From: Streptomyces sp. WP-1
GTDB lineage: Bacteria; Actinomycetota; Actinomycetes; Streptomycetales; Streptomycetaceae
DNA length: 64,000 nt
Reading direction: 5' to 3'
NCBI RefSeq assembly: GCF_030450125.1
Contig: NZ_CP123923.1
Location: 1,116,001-1,180,000, forward strand
Shown: one piece after another, positions 43,879-54,264 of the stretch
How positions within the stretch are numbered: position 1 is the stretch's first letter
How the letters are laid out: each line of letters opens with the position of its first letter
The notes under the pieces: model-generated
The model's input: only the letters and a program-made list of their open reading frames with translations
Told to the model about the DNA's origin: nothing
Databases searched by the model: none
Made by a program: the position numbers and the translations under genes

Positions 43879-45285
43879 TCATCCCTCGGGCTCCGTGACC
43901 CGGTACGGCACGAACGTACTGGTGTCCTGGTCGATGTGCAGCCGGTGGCCGAGCGGCGGGGCGGCGCGCTGCGGGCAGGAGAGGCGTTCGCAGACGCGGC
44001 AGCCCATGCCGATGGGGGTCGCGGCGGCGGTGCCGGCGAGGTCGAGGCCGTCGGAATAGACGAGACGGTGGGCGTGGCGGACCTCGCAGCCGAGGCCGAT
44101 GGCGAAGGTCTTGCCGGGTTCGCCCCAGCCGCCGCGGTGCCGGGCGACGGCGCGCGCGGTCCACAAGTAGCGCTGGCCGTCGGGCATTTCGGCGACCTGG
44201 ACATGGATGCGGCCGGGTGCGGCGAACGCCTCGTACACGTTCCACAGGGGGCAGGTGCCACCCGCCCGGGAGAAGTGGAAGCCGGTCGCCGACTGGCGCT
44301 TGGACATGTTGCCGGCCCGGTCCACCCGGACGAAGGAGAAGGGCACCCCGCGCAGCCGGGGGCGCTGGAGGGTGCTCAGCCGGTGGCAGACGGTCTCGTA
44401 GCCGAGGCCGTAGCGGTCGGTGAGGCGTTCGATGTCGTAGCGCACCTCCTCGGCGGCCGTGTGGAAGGCGCGGTACGGCAGGACGAGCGCCGCCGCGAAG
44501 TAGTGGGCGATGCCGATGCGGGCGAGCGCGTGGGCGGTCGAGCCCGGGGTGAAGTCCTCGGCGGCCAAGTGGTCGAGTTCGGCGCCGTGTTCGAGCAGGG
44601 CGAGCTGGGTGGCCAGGCGGAACGCGCGCTGGCCGGGGCGCAGCCGGGTGGAGAGGTGGAGGGTGCGGGTCGGCGCGTCGTAGTGGTGGAGGTGATCGCC
44701 CGCCCCGCCGGACAGCCGGACGCCGTGCCGGTCGGCGAGGCGGGCGGTCAGGGCGGGGAGCACCTCGCCGGGGGTGATGCCGATCTCCTGGGCGAGGGCC
44801 TCGGCCGCGAGATCGGTGTCGTGGAGGTAGTTGCGGCGGCGGTAGAAGAAGTCCCGGATCTCCTCGTGGGGTGAGCGGGGCGGCTCGGGGTCGGTGCCGC
44901 GGCCGTCCGTGGCCTGCGTGAGGCGTTCGGCGAGCAGCTGGTTGCGGCGGCCGAGGCCCAGCAGCACCTGGGCGACGGCGGGCATCCGGGCGGCGAGTTC
45001 CGACAGGTCGGCGGCGGACAGGCGGGACTCGGCGAGTTCCCCGGCCAGGGCCTCGCGCAGATCGGCGACCAGGCGTGTGGTGTCGCGCTCGGAGAAGAAG
45101 CCCGGGTCGACGCCGAACGTCTCGGTCAGCCGGAGCAGGACCGGGACGGTGAGCGGCCGGGAGTCGTGTTCCATCTGGTTGAGATAGCTCGGCGAGATGG
45201 CGAGCACCCGGGCCATCTCGGCCTGGCTCAGGCGCCGCTCCTCGCGCAGGCGCCGCAGCCGCGCGCCCGCGTACGTCTTGGCCAT
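43879..45285 (-). CDS. RamB/ScfR-family XRE transcriptional regulator of the glyoxylate bypass
   Basis: 468 residues from the ATG at 45285 (GGGGAGGACC upstream). An N-terminal XRE helix-turn-helix ([30 protein letters not shown], here given as [20 protein letters not shown]) is followed by an IrrE-like metallopeptidase-fold sensor (about 225-330: [30 protein letters not shown]) and a short-chain acyl-CoA-sensor C terminus with conserved Cys ([29 protein letters not shown]). RamB and PrpR of actinobacteria share this layout. It diverges from aceA, the classical RamB target, so autoregulation and control of the glyoxylate genes is likely. A paralogue with the same domains lies at 58011-59456. 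Confidence 0.88.
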   Translation of the reverse strand: MAKTYAGARLRRLREERRLSQAEMARVLAISPSYLNQMEHDSRPLTVPVLLRLTETFGVDPGFFSERDTTRLVADLREALAGELAESRLSAADLSELAARMPAVAQVLLGLGRRNQLLAERLTQATDGRGTDPEPPRSPHEEIRDFFYRRRNYLHDTDLAAEALAQEIGITPGEVLPALTARLADRHGVRLSGGAGDHLHHYDAPTRTLHLSTRLRPGQRAFRLATQLALLEHGAELDHLAAEDFTPGSTAHALARIGIAHYFAAALVLPYRAFHTAAEEVRYDIERLTDRYGLGYETVCHRLSTLQRPRLRGVPFSFVRVDRAGNMSKRQSATGFHFSRAGGTCPLWNVYEAFAAPGRIHVQVAEMPDGQRYLWTARAVARHRGGWGEPGKTFAIGLGCEVRHAHRLVYSDGLDLAGTAAATPIGMGCRVCERLSCPQRAAPPLGHRLHIDQDTSTFVPYRVTEPEG

Positions 45286-45384
45286 CGCCGGGTCCTCCCC
45301 TTTTCCGTCCGGCTCCCGGTCGGCTTCCATCCGATGCCCTTCCGGCTCCCGGTCAGCGTAGGTGATCAATGCCCCGGCGGGGCC

Positions 45385-45451
45385 TTCGCAATGTTGGCAA
45401 ATGACGGCCGGAAGATTCGCAGAAGTTGGCAGACGTCCACCATTGTTGGCA
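45385..45451. promoter_or_regulatory. Repeat-rich operator region between the RamB-like gene and aceA
   Basis: Within the 411-bp intergenic region, GTTGGCA occurs at 45393-45399, 45425-45431 and 45445-45451 (and again at 45664-45670, just before aceA). The first two are each preceded by TTCGCA (45385-45390 and 45416-45421), giving TTCGCA-N2/3-GTTGGCA units about 31 bp apart. TTCGCA and its complement TGCGAA recur upstream of the paralogous regulator at 58011, which supports a common RamB/PrpR half-site. The first unit resembles known RamB boxes in other actinobacteria. The remainder of the region (45452-45663) shows nothing I can assign. Confidence 0.6.
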
Positions 45452-45696
45452 CTCAGTGCCACTGCCAGAGTGTGAGTGCGGCCCGCCGGACACCGGCGAC
45501 CACCGCTCGCGGACCGGGGCTCGAATCAGGCCCTTACATCGGGTTTCCCGGCGCAGGCGAGGGTCGTCACCGGCAGCACTGCTCAGCTCCGTCCCCAGGT
45601 ACCGGCGGGCCGTACCCCAACTGTTCGACACGTAGTGCCACCCCGGTTCGCCGGACCGCGGACGTTGGCAGCCGAATACAGACCGAGGAGACAGTC

Positions 45697-46983
<1,287 letters not shown>

Positions 46984-47012
46984 GCCGCCCGCCTCACCCG
47001 CAGGAGAGACCG

Positions 47013-48596
47013 ATGTCCACCAGTGCACTGACCCACCGGGTCCGCGTGCTCGCGCCGTTCGGCGAGCGGCACGACGAGATCCTCACGCCCGCCGCCCTGG
47101 ACTTCGTCGGGGCCCTCGTGGCCGCGTTCGGCGAGCGCCGCCAGGAGCTGATGAAGGAGCGGCGCCGGCAGGCCCTGCGGCTGGCCGCCGGCGCGCCGCT
47201 CGACTTCCCGATGGTCACCTCCGCCGTGCGCGCCGACCCCGGCTGGCGGGTCGCGCCGCCCGCGCCCGGTCTGACCGACCGCCGTGTGGAGATCACCGGC
47301 CCGCCGGACCGCCGTATGACGGTGAACGCGCTCAACTCCGGGGCCCAGGTGTGGATGGCCGACTTCGAGGACGCCACCGCGCCCACCTGGGGCAATGTCA
47401 TCGGCGGCCAGCTGAGCCTGCTGGACGCCATCGAGCGGCGGATCGACTTCACCGCCGCGGACGGCCGAGAGTACCGGCTCGGCGAGCGGCTCGCCACGAT
47501 CGTCGTACGCCCGCGTGGCTGGCACCTGGAGGAGGAGCACCTGGAGTACGACGGCCGGCCCGTGCCCGCGGCGCTGGTGGACTTCGGTCTCTACTTCTTC
47601 CACTGCGCCCAGCGGCAGATCGACGCCGGGTACGGCCCGTACTTCTATCTGCCCAAGCTGGAGAACCGGTACGAGGCGCGGCTGTGGAACGACGTCTTCG
47701 TGCACGCCCAGGAGCTGCTCAACATCCCCCGGGGCACCGTCCGCGCCACCGTGCTCATCGAGACGATCACAGCCGCGTTCGAGATGGAGGAGATCCTCCA
47801 CGAGCTGCGCGAGCACAGCTCGGGGCTCAACGCGGGCCGCTGGGACTACCTGTTCAGCATCATCAAGACCTTCGGCCACCGCACCGACTTCCTGCTGCCG
47901 GACCGGGCGAAGGTCACCATGACGGCCCCGTTCATGCGGGCGTACACCGAACTCCTCGTGCGCACCTGCCACCAGCGGGGCGCGCATGCCATCGGCGGCA
48001 TGGCGGCGCAGGTGCCGGGCGGCGAACCGGCCGCTCGCGAGGCCGCGTTGGCGACGGTCCGGCTGGACAAGGAGCGAGAGGCGGAGGACGGCTTCGACGG
48101 CTCCAGGGTGGCGCATCCGGGCCTGGTCCCGGTGTGCCGGGAGGTGTTCGACGGCGTCCTCGGCGGGCGGCCGCACCAACTGGACCGGCTGCGCGAGGAC
48201 GTGGCGGTATCGGCGGCCGAGCTGCTGTCGGTGCGCCGGATCGCGGGACCGCCCACGGCGGAGGGGGTGCGCACCAATCTCCGGGTCGCGCTGCGCTACT
48301 TCGCCGCCTGGCTGGACGGCCGGGGTGCGGTCGCCCTGGACGGCCTCATGGAGGACGCGGCCACGGCGGAGATCGCCCGGGTGCAGATCTGGCAGTGGCT
48401 GCGGCACCGGGTGATCGAGCGGGAGACGGTGACGGAGCTGCTGGAGGAGGAGACGGCGGCGCTCGGCGCGGAGTATCCGTGGGCCCCCGTGGAGGACGTC
48501 CGCGCGCTGTTCGAACGCACCGCGCTCCAGGGAGAGTTGCCGCTGTTCTTCACACCGGACGCCTACGCCCGGCATCTCGTGCGGCGGGCGTCATGA
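47013..48596 (+). CDS. aceB: Malate synthase A
   Basis: 527 residues with the MSA landmarks: MVTSAVRADPGWRVAPPAP, AQVWMADFEDATAPTW (acetyl-CoA/Mg site), VRPRGWHLEEEHL, YFYLPKLENRYEARLWND and TVRATVLIETITAAFEMEEI with the magnesium-binding Glu. The C terminus has the catalytic Asp in GALDG-like DGLMEDAATAEI. It condenses glyoxylate with acetyl-CoA. It is co-transcribed with aceA and overlaps the next gene by ATGA. Confidence 0.95.
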   Translation: MSTSALTHRVRVLAPFGERHDEILTPAALDFVGALVAAFGERRQELMKERRRQALRLAAGAPLDFPMVTSAVRADPGWRVAPPAPGLTDRRVEITGPPDRRMTVNALNSGAQVWMADFEDATAPTWGNVIGGQLSLLDAIERRIDFTAADGREYRLGERLATIVVRPRGWHLEEEHLEYDGRPVPAALVDFGLYFFHCAQRQIDAGYGPYFYLPKLENRYEARLWNDVFVHAQELLNIPRGTVRATVLIETITAAFEMEEILHELREHSSGLNAGRWDYLFSIIKTFGHRTDFLLPDRAKVTMTAPFMRAYTELLVRTCHQRGAHAIGGMAAQVPGGEPAAREAALATVRLDKEREAEDGFDGSRVAHPGLVPVCREVFDGVLGGRPHQLDRLREDVAVSAAELLSVRRIAGPPTAEGVRTNLRVALRYFAAWLDGRGAVALDGLMEDAATAEIARVQIWQWLRHRVIERETVTELLEEETAALGAEYPWAPVEDVRALFERTALQGELPLFFTPDAYARHLVRRAS

Positions 48597-49462
48597 GCGG
48601 GCGCTTCGCACGCGTCGGAGTGGTCGGCGGCGGCCGGATGGGCGCGGGCATCGCCGAGGTGTGCGCGCGGGCCGGTCTGGACACGGTGGTCTGCGAGGCC
48701 GACGCGGTGGCCGCCCGCGCGGCCCGGGACCGGGTGGCGGGCTCGCTCGAACAGGCGGTACGGCGGGGCAAGCTGGCCGAGACCGAGGCCCGGGACGCCC
48801 TCGCGCGCATCGTCTTCAGCGGCGGTCTCGACGAGTTGGCCGACCGGCAGCTCGTGATCGAGGCCGTGACCGAGAACGCGGACGCCAAGACCGAGGTGTT
48901 CGCCGCGCTCGACAAGATCGTGGCGGACCCGGCGGCGGTGCTGGCCACCAACACCTCGTCGCTGCCCGTGATGCGGCTCGGGATGGCCACCTCCCGCGCG
49001 GACCGGGTCGTCGGACTGCACTTCTTCAACCCGGTGCCGGTGCTGCCGCTGGTGGAGGTGGTCGCCTCGCTGCACACCTCGGCGCGGACCGTGACCGAGG
49101 TGGAGACCTTCGCCACCGAGGTGCTCGGCAAGACGGTCGTGCACGCCAAGGACCGGGCCGGCTTCGTCGTCAACGCGCTGCTGGTGCCGTACCTGCTGGC
49201 CGCGATCCGGATGGCGGAGTCCGGGTTCGCCTCGGCCGGTGACATCGACGCGGGGATGGAGCAGGGCTGCGCCCACCCGATGGGACCGCTGCGGCTCGCC
49301 GACCTGATCGGCCTCGACACCGTCGCCGCGATCGCGGAGTCGCTGTACGACGAGTTCCACGAACCCCTCTACGCCCCGCCCCCGCTGCTGCGGCGGATGG
49401 TCGAGGCGGGGCTGCTGGGCCGCAAGAGCGGCCGGGGGTTCCACGTGTACGGCCAGGGCTGA
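48593..49462 (+). CDS. 3-hydroxyacyl-CoA dehydrogenase (3-hydroxybutyryl-CoA type)
   Basis: 289 residues from the ATG at 48593, which overlaps the aceB stop. The NAD-binding motif is VGVVGGGRMGAGIAEVCARAG (GxGxMGxGI; quoted as VGGGRMGAGIAEVC), then ATNTSSLPV and GLHFFNPVPVLPLVEVV with the catalytic His, and the C-terminal AGFVVNALLVPYLL and GCAHPMGPLRLADLIGLD. It oxidises (S)-3-hydroxybutyryl-CoA or reduces acetoacetyl-CoA. Placement after aceAB links acetate/fatty-acid use to the ethylmalonyl-CoA or butyrate route. The enzyme direction is not resolved. A strong terminator follows. Confidence 0.9.
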   Translation: MSGRFARVGVVGGGRMGAGIAEVCARAGLDTVVCEADAVAARAARDRVAGSLEQAVRRGKLAETEARDALARIVFSGGLDELADRQLVIEAVTENADAKTEVFAALDKIVADPAAVLATNTSSLPVMRLGMATSRADRVVGLHFFNPVPVLPLVEVVASLHTSARTVTEVETFATEVLGKTVVHAKDRAGFVVNALLVPYLLAAIRMAESGFASAGDIDAGMEQGCAHPMGPLRLADLIGLDTVAAIAESLYDEFHEPLYAPPPLLRRMVEAGLLGRKSGRGFHVYGQG

Positions 49463-49537
49463 GGAGCCTGGTCCGGCCGGGCTGAGGGGCCCGGCCCGCG
49501 GTCACCGGCCGAGGGTCCGGACGACCGTGCGGAGGGA

Positions 49538-49572
49538 AGGGCGGGAAGCGCGTGTGCGGCGCTTCCCGCCCT
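49538..49572 (+). terminator. Terminator of the aceA-aceB operon
   Basis: A perfect 14-bp stem (AGGGCGGGAAGCGC at 49538-49551 and its complement at 49559-49572) with a 7-base loop lies 75 bp after the dehydrogenase stop. Confidence 0.8.
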
Positions 49573-49765
49573 CTGCCGTGCGGCGGCATCGCGGGCCACG
49601 GCGGCGCGGGCGGGCGACCACCTGGGCCCCGGAGTGCCAGGGGCGCGGGCCCGGCAAGCGGGCCGTCCGGGCCCTTCCGGAGCCGGGACGCGATCTGGTC
49701 CGGGGCCGTCCGTCTCGGCGCGCCATCCGAATGCTGGACTTGATCCACCACGCGAACCCTTCGGC

Positions 49766-49978
49766 CCGTAGGCTGGCGCGTGCAGCTGGTTCGCCCCGTC
49801 CGCCAGGCGGGAGCGTCGCAAGAGGGAACCCGGTGGGAATCCGGGACTGCCCCGCAGCGGTGAGCGGGAACGACCGCCGTCATACGCACTGGACCCGGTG
49901 AACAGGGTCTGGGAAGCGACGGCCAGTAGGTGTCCTCAGGTGATGAGGGCGTGCCCGCGAGTCCGAAGACCTGCCATC
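49766..49978 (+). ncRNA. Cobalamin riboswitch upstream of metE
   Basis: The core contains GGGAACCCGGTGGGAATCCGG (49823 onward), CTGCCCCGCAGCGGTGA, GGGAAGCGACGGCCAGTAGG and the B12 box AGTCCGAAGACCTGCC (49960-49975). These are the conserved blocks of the AdoCbl riboswitch. It lies in the 685-bp leader between the ace terminator and metE, with about 170 bp left for an expression platform. High cobalamin should switch metE off, as is known for Streptomyces MetE. It is nearly identical to a second riboswitch at 52625-52842. The 5' boundary is approximate. Confidence 0.93.
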
Positions 49979-50147
49979 TGCCCGTGCGCGGGACGTCCCG
50001 TGCGCGGCATCCCGGTGACCTCGAGGGCGGGTCGGCGACACAGAACCGAACGGACGGCCATGGGCCGCTGCCGTACGGTCCGTCACCCCTTCGCGCTCTC
50101 GTCCCGTCCCCGGGATCTCAGGGATTCATCTCGCGAAGGAGATCTCC

Positions 50148-52466
50148 GTGACCACGAAGTCCGCAGCCGCGGCGGCACGGGCCACCGTGTACGGCTACCC
50201 CCGCCAGGGGGCGAACCGGGAACTGAAGAAGGCGATCGAGGGCTACTGGAAGGGCCGCGTCAGCGCTGACGAACTGCGGGCGACCGCAGCCGAGTTGCGC
50301 GGCACCGCCTGGCGCCGGCTCGCCGAGGCCGGTCTGCACGAGGTGCCGTCCGGCGACTTCTCGTACTACGACCATGTCCTGGACACCAGCGTCATGGTCG
50401 GCGCGATCCCCGACCGGCACCGGGCGGCCGTCGCCGCCGATCCGCTGGACGGCTACTTCGCGATGGCCCGCGGCACCCAGGAGGTGGCGCCGCTGGAGAT
50501 GACCAAGTGGTTCGACACCAATTACCACTATCTGGTACCCGAGTTGGGGCCGGACACGGTGTTCACGGCCGACTCCGCCAAGCAGGTCGCGGAGCTGACC
50601 GAGGCCCTCGCCCTCGGGCTGAGCGCCCGCCCGGTGCTGGTGGGCCCGGTGACCTATCTGCTGCTGGCCAAGCCCGCGCCCGGGGTGCCCGCCGACTTCG
50701 AGCCGCTGACCCTGCTGGACCGGCTGCTGCCGGTGTACGCCGAGGTCCTCGCCGACCTGCGGGCGGCCGGCGCCGACTGGGTGCAGCTCGATGAGCCCGC
50801 CCTCGTCCAGGACCGCACCCCGGCCGAGCTGAACGCCGCCGAGCGCGCCTACCGCGATCTCGGCGCCCTCACCGACCGGCCCAGGCTGCTGGTGGCGTCC
50901 TACTTCGACCGGCTCGGCGAGGCCCTGCCGGTGCTCGCGAAGGCGCCGGTGGAGGGCCTGGCCCTGGACTTCACCGAGGCCGCCGCCCGGAACCTGGACG
51001 CGCTGGCCGCCGTCGGCGGGCTGCCCGGCAAGCGGCTGGTCGCGGGCGTCGTCAACGGCCGCAACGTCTGGGTCGACGACCTGGAGAAGTCCCTGGCCAC
51101 CCTCGGCACCCTGCTGGGCCTGGCCGACCGGGTCGACGTCTCGGCCTCCTGCTCCCTGCTGCACGTCCCCCTCGACGCGGCCGCCGAGCACGACATCGAC
51201 CCGCAGATCCGGCGCTGGCTCGCCTTCGCCGAGCAGAAGACGGCGGAACTCGCCACGCTGGCCAAGGGCCTCACCCTCGGCACGGACGCCATCGCCGCGG
51301 AGCTGTCCGCGAACCGGGCCGACCTCGCCTCCCGGGCCGGTTCCGCCCTCACCCACGACCCTGCCGTGCGCGCCCGCGCCGCCGCCGTCACCGAGGCCGA
51401 TGCCCGCCGCTCCCAGCCGTACGCCGAGCGCGCCGCCGCCCAGCGCGCCCGGCTGGGGCTGCCCCTGCTGCCCACGACGACGATCGGCTCGTTCCCGCAG
51501 ACCGGTGAACTGCGCGCCGCTCGCGCCGACTTGCGGGCGGGCCGGATCGACACCGCCGGGTACGAGGAGCGCGTGCGGGCCGAGATCCGGGAGGTGATCG
51601 CCTTCCAGGAGAAGGCCGGGCTCGACGTCCTGGTGCACGGCGAGGCCGAACGCAACGACATGGTCCAGTACTTCGCCGAACAGCTCACCGGCTACCTCGC
51701 CACCCAGCACGGCTGGGTCCAGTCGTACGGCACCCGGTACGTGCGGCCGCCGATCCTGGCCGGCGACATCTCCCGCCCCGGTCCGATGACGGTCCGCTGG
51801 ACGTCGTACGCCCAGTCGCTCACGGACCGCCCGGTCAAGGGCATGCTCACCGGTCCGGTCACCATGCTCGCCTGGTCCTTCGTCCGCGACGACCAGCCCC
51901 TCGGGGACACCGCGCGGCAGGTCGCCCTCGCGCTGCGGGACGAGGTCGACGACCTTGAGCACGCGGGGACTTCGGTGATCCAGGTGGACGAGCCCGCGCT
52001 GCGCGAGACGCTGCCACTGCGCGCCGCCGACCGGCCCGCGTACCTGGACTGGGCGACCGAGGCGTTCCGGCTGAGCACCTGCGGGGTGCGCCCGGACACC
52101 CAGATCCACACCCATATGTGCTACGCCGAGTTCGGTGACATCGTGCGCGCCATCGACGATCTCGACGCCGATGTCATCAGCCTGGAGGCGGCCCGCTCCC
52201 ATATGCAGGTCGCCCGCGAACTGGCCGCCCACGGCTATTCACGCGAGGCCGGTCCTGGTGTCTACGACATCCACTCCCCGCGCGTCCCGAGCGCCGAGGA
52301 GGCGGCCGGGCTGCTGCGCACGGGGCTCGGCGCCATCCCGGCCGAGCGGCTGTGGGTCAACCCCGACTGCGGCCTGAAGACCCGTGGCTGGCCGGAGACC
52401 CGTGAGTCCCTGGAGAACCTGGTCGCGGCCGCGCGCACGGTCCGCGCGGAGCTGGCCGGAGCCTGA
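50148..52466 (+). CDS. metE: Cobalamin-independent methionine synthase
   Basis: 772 residues from the GTG at 50148 (CGAAGGAGATCTCC upstream). The N-terminal half has VYGYPRQGANRELKKAIEGYW and EMTKWFDTNYHYLVPE; the catalytic C-terminal barrel has TTTIGSFPQTGELR, LVHGEAERNDMVQYFAEQL, VQSYGTRYVRPP, the zinc ligands in HTHMCYAEFGDI and NPDCGLKTRGW, and the conserved DEPAL. It transfers a methyl group from methyltetrahydrofolate triglutamate to homocysteine. It is monocistronic, controlled by the riboswitch upstream, and followed by a hairpin. Confidence 0.96.
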   Translation: MTTKSAAAAARATVYGYPRQGANRELKKAIEGYWKGRVSADELRATAAELRGTAWRRLAEAGLHEVPSGDFSYYDHVLDTSVMVGAIPDRHRAAVAADPLDGYFAMARGTQEVAPLEMTKWFDTNYHYLVPELGPDTVFTADSAKQVAELTEALALGLSARPVLVGPVTYLLLAKPAPGVPADFEPLTLLDRLLPVYAEVLADLRAAGADWVQLDEPALVQDRTPAELNAAERAYRDLGALTDRPRLLVASYFDRLGEALPVLAKAPVEGLALDFTEAAARNLDALAAVGGLPGKRLVAGVVNGRNVWVDDLEKSLATLGTLLGLADRVDVSASCSLLHVPLDAAAEHDIDPQIRRWLAFAEQKTAELATLAKGLTLGTDAIAAELSANRADLASRAGSALTHDPAVRARAAAVTEADARRSQPYAERAAAQRARLGLPLLPTTTIGSFPQTGELRAARADLRAGRIDTAGYEERVRAEIREVIAFQEKAGLDVLVHGEAERNDMVQYFAEQLTGYLATQHGWVQSYGTRYVRPPILAGDISRPGPMTVRWTSYAQSLTDRPVKGMLTGPVTMLAWSFVRDDQPLGDTARQVALALRDEVDDLEHAGTSVIQVDEPALRETLPLRAADRPAYLDWATEAFRLSTCGVRPDTQIHTHMCYAEFGDIVRAIDDLDADVISLEAARSHMQVARELAAHGYSREAGPGVYDIHSPRVPSAEEAAGLLRTGLGAIPAERLWVNPDCGLKTRGWPETRESLENLVAAARTVRAELAGA

Positions 52467-52479
52467 TCCGGACACGACG

Positions 52480-52511
52480 GCGGGGCCGGGGCGCACGCGT
52501 TACGGCCCCGC
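52480..52511 (+). terminator. Terminator after metE
   Basis: A 9-bp perfect stem (GCGGGGCCG at 52480-52488 and CGGCCCCGC at 52503-52511) with a 14-base loop lies 14 bp after the metE stop. Confidence 0.6.
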
Positions 52512-52624
52512 CCCGCAGTCCGGGCACGCCGAACCGGCCGCCGGGACCGCCCCCCTCCGACGCATGGGTATACCTAAGTTGAGCCCACGACACAACATCT
52601 GGGGCCGTGCACCCCAGACGAGTT

Positions 52625-52842
52625 CTAGATGCAGTGCTGGGCGTGCTGGTGGTTCGCCGGGCGCAGTGGTGCCCGGCGAGGCAAGAGGGAACCCGGTGGG
52701 AATCCGGGACTGCCCCGCGGCGGTGAGCGGGAACGACCGCCGTCATACGCATTGGACCCGGTGAACGGGGGTCTGGGAAGCGACGGCCAGTAGGTGTCCT
52801 CAGGTGATGAGGGCGTGCCCGCGAGTCCGAAGACCTGCCACC
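52625..52842 (+). ncRNA. Second cobalamin riboswitch, upstream of an nrdA remnant
   Basis: The same blocks as the metE riboswitch are present: GGGAACCCGGTGGGAATCCGG, CTGCCCCGCGGCGGTGA, GGGAAGCGACGGCCAGTAGG and the B12 box AGTCCGAAGACCTGCC (ending 52839). Positions 52682-52840 differ from 49819-49976 at only about three bases plus one inserted G. In Streptomyces a cobalamin riboswitch normally controls nrdABS, the oxygen-dependent class Ia ribonucleotide reductase; here it precedes only an nrdA fragment. The aptamer looks intact although its target is dead. The 5' arm (52625-52680) differs from copy one. Confidence 0.92.
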
Positions 52843-52948
52843 GGCGCGTACGCCGACGGACGGCGTGCGCGCTTCGAGGCCCCGCCGTGCGGGAAGGGCT
52901 GCGGACGTTTTGGGCACGACAGGCATCGGCGGCGGGGCGGCCGGCGGC

Positions 52949-53279
52949 ATGACCACACGGGAACCGGTCCGGACGCGCAAGGACCACCACGCGCTGAACG
53001 CCATGCTGAACATGTACGACTGCGACGGCCGCATCCAGTTCGACAAGGACCGCGAGGCGGTACGCCAGTACTTCCTCCAGCACGTCAACCCGTGGGTACT
53101 ACGAGGAGGCGGTGTTCCGGCGCTACGACGGGGCGTTCACCGAGCGTCTGTACCGGCGGGCGTACGCCCATGAGCACCGCTTCCGCACCTTCCTCGGCGC
53201 GTTCGAGTACTACACCTCGTACACCCTGAAGACCTTCGACGGCTCCCGCCTTGGGCGGGTCGGCGGTGCCCCCCCCTGA
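52949..53279 (+). pseudogene. nrdA: nrdA remnant (class Ia ribonucleotide reductase alpha subunit), deleted and frameshifted
   Basis: The ATG at 52949 starts a frame reading [20 protein letters not shown] and [11 protein letters not shown], which matches the N-terminal region of Streptomyces NrdA. At about 53092 the expected block (the NTVFFH...LDYLV stretch of roughly 20-25 residues) is missing, and the continuation [42 protein letters not shown] is found in another frame (53097-53279). After FDG the similarity ends and a stop follows at 53277. About 600 further residues, including all catalytic cysteines, as well as nrdB and nrdS, are absent. It lies 107 bp after the second cobalamin riboswitch, so this is a decayed riboswitch-controlled reductase operon. 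Confidence 0.85.
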
Positions 53280-53313
53280 GCACACCGCCCCGGAGCGCAA
53301 GGAGCCCGCCACC

Positions 53314-54264
53314 GTGACTTCCGCGACTCAGAGCCGCCGATGGGACGTTCACCGGCTGCCGTCCGCCGAGGGCCGGACCTTCCTGGTCACCGGGGGCGAC
53401 GCCGGGATCGGCTACTTCACGGCGGAGCAGCTCGCCGCCACCGGCGCCGTCGTCGTGCTCGGCAGCCGGGACGGCGCGAAGGTGGAGGCCGCCATGGCCT
53501 CGACCCGTTCGCGCGTCCCCGTCGTGCGGGTACGGCACCTTCGGCTGGACCTCGCCGACCTGTCGTCCCTGAGGGCGGGCGTGGACGGGCTGGACCTCGA
53601 TCGGCTCGACGCGGTGGTGCACAACGCGGGGGTCGCGCTCGACGACCCGCCGCGCCGGGAGACCGCGGACGGCCACGAGCTGATGTTCGGCACCAACCAT
53701 CTCGGCCACTTCGCGCTGACCCGGTGGCTGGTACCGCTGCTGTCCGCGGCGCCGGCGGGCCGCGTGGTGACGGTGGGCAGCTTCGCGGCGCGCTCCGAGC
53801 GACTGGACCTCGGCGACCTGCAGTCCACCCGGGACTACCGGCCCAAGCGTACGTACGGCCGCTCGAAGCCGGCGCAGATGTGTTTCGGCTTCGAACTGGA
53901 CCGCCGACTGCGTGCCGCCGGCAGCACGGTGCTCAGTGTGGTGGCCCGCCCCGGGGGCGCGCTGGACTCCCTCACCCCGTCCCGCCCGCCGGTCCACCGG
54001 ACGACACCCGGCGAGCGGCTTCGCGCCCTGCCCGCCGCTCTCTTGGCGCAGGGCAAGGACGCCGGGGCGTGGCCCGTCGTGCGTGCCGTCCTCGACCCAC
54101 AGGTGCGGGGAGGGGAGCTGTGGGGGCCGAGGGCCTTCGGGCTGCGGGGCATGCCGCGGTCCGAGCCCGTCCCCTCCCATATGGCCGATCCGGCCGTCGC
54201 CGCTCAGCTGTGGGCCGCCGGCGAGGAGCTGACCGGCACCGCCCGCCGGCCCGGTCCCGCGTAG
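53314..54264 (+). CDS. Short-chain dehydrogenase/reductase
   Basis: 316 residues from the GTG at 53314 (GCAAGGAGCCC upstream). The cofactor motif is FLVTGGDAGIGYFTAE (TGxxxGIG), followed by HNAGVALDDPP (NNAG-like) and a catalytic YGRSK (YxxxK), with TVGSF giving the Ser position. The family resembles retinol-dehydrogenase/oxidoreductase-type SDRs with NADP preference. The substrate is unknown. Its 3' end overlaps the convergent citrate synthase gene by 61 bases. Confidence 0.83.
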   Translation: MTSATQSRRWDVHRLPSAEGRTFLVTGGDAGIGYFTAEQLAATGAVVVLGSRDGAKVEAAMASTRSRVPVVRVRHLRLDLADLSSLRAGVDGLDLDRLDAVVHNAGVALDDPPRRETADGHELMFGTNHLGHFALTRWLVPLLSAAPAGRVVTVGSFAARSERLDLGDLQSTRDYRPKRTYGRSKPAQMCFGFELDRRLRAAGSTVLSVVARPGGALDSLTPSRPPVHRTTPGERLRALPAALLAQGKDAGAWPVVRAVLDPQVRGGELWGPRAFGLRGMPRSEPVPSHMADPAVAAQLWAAGEELTGTARRPGPA

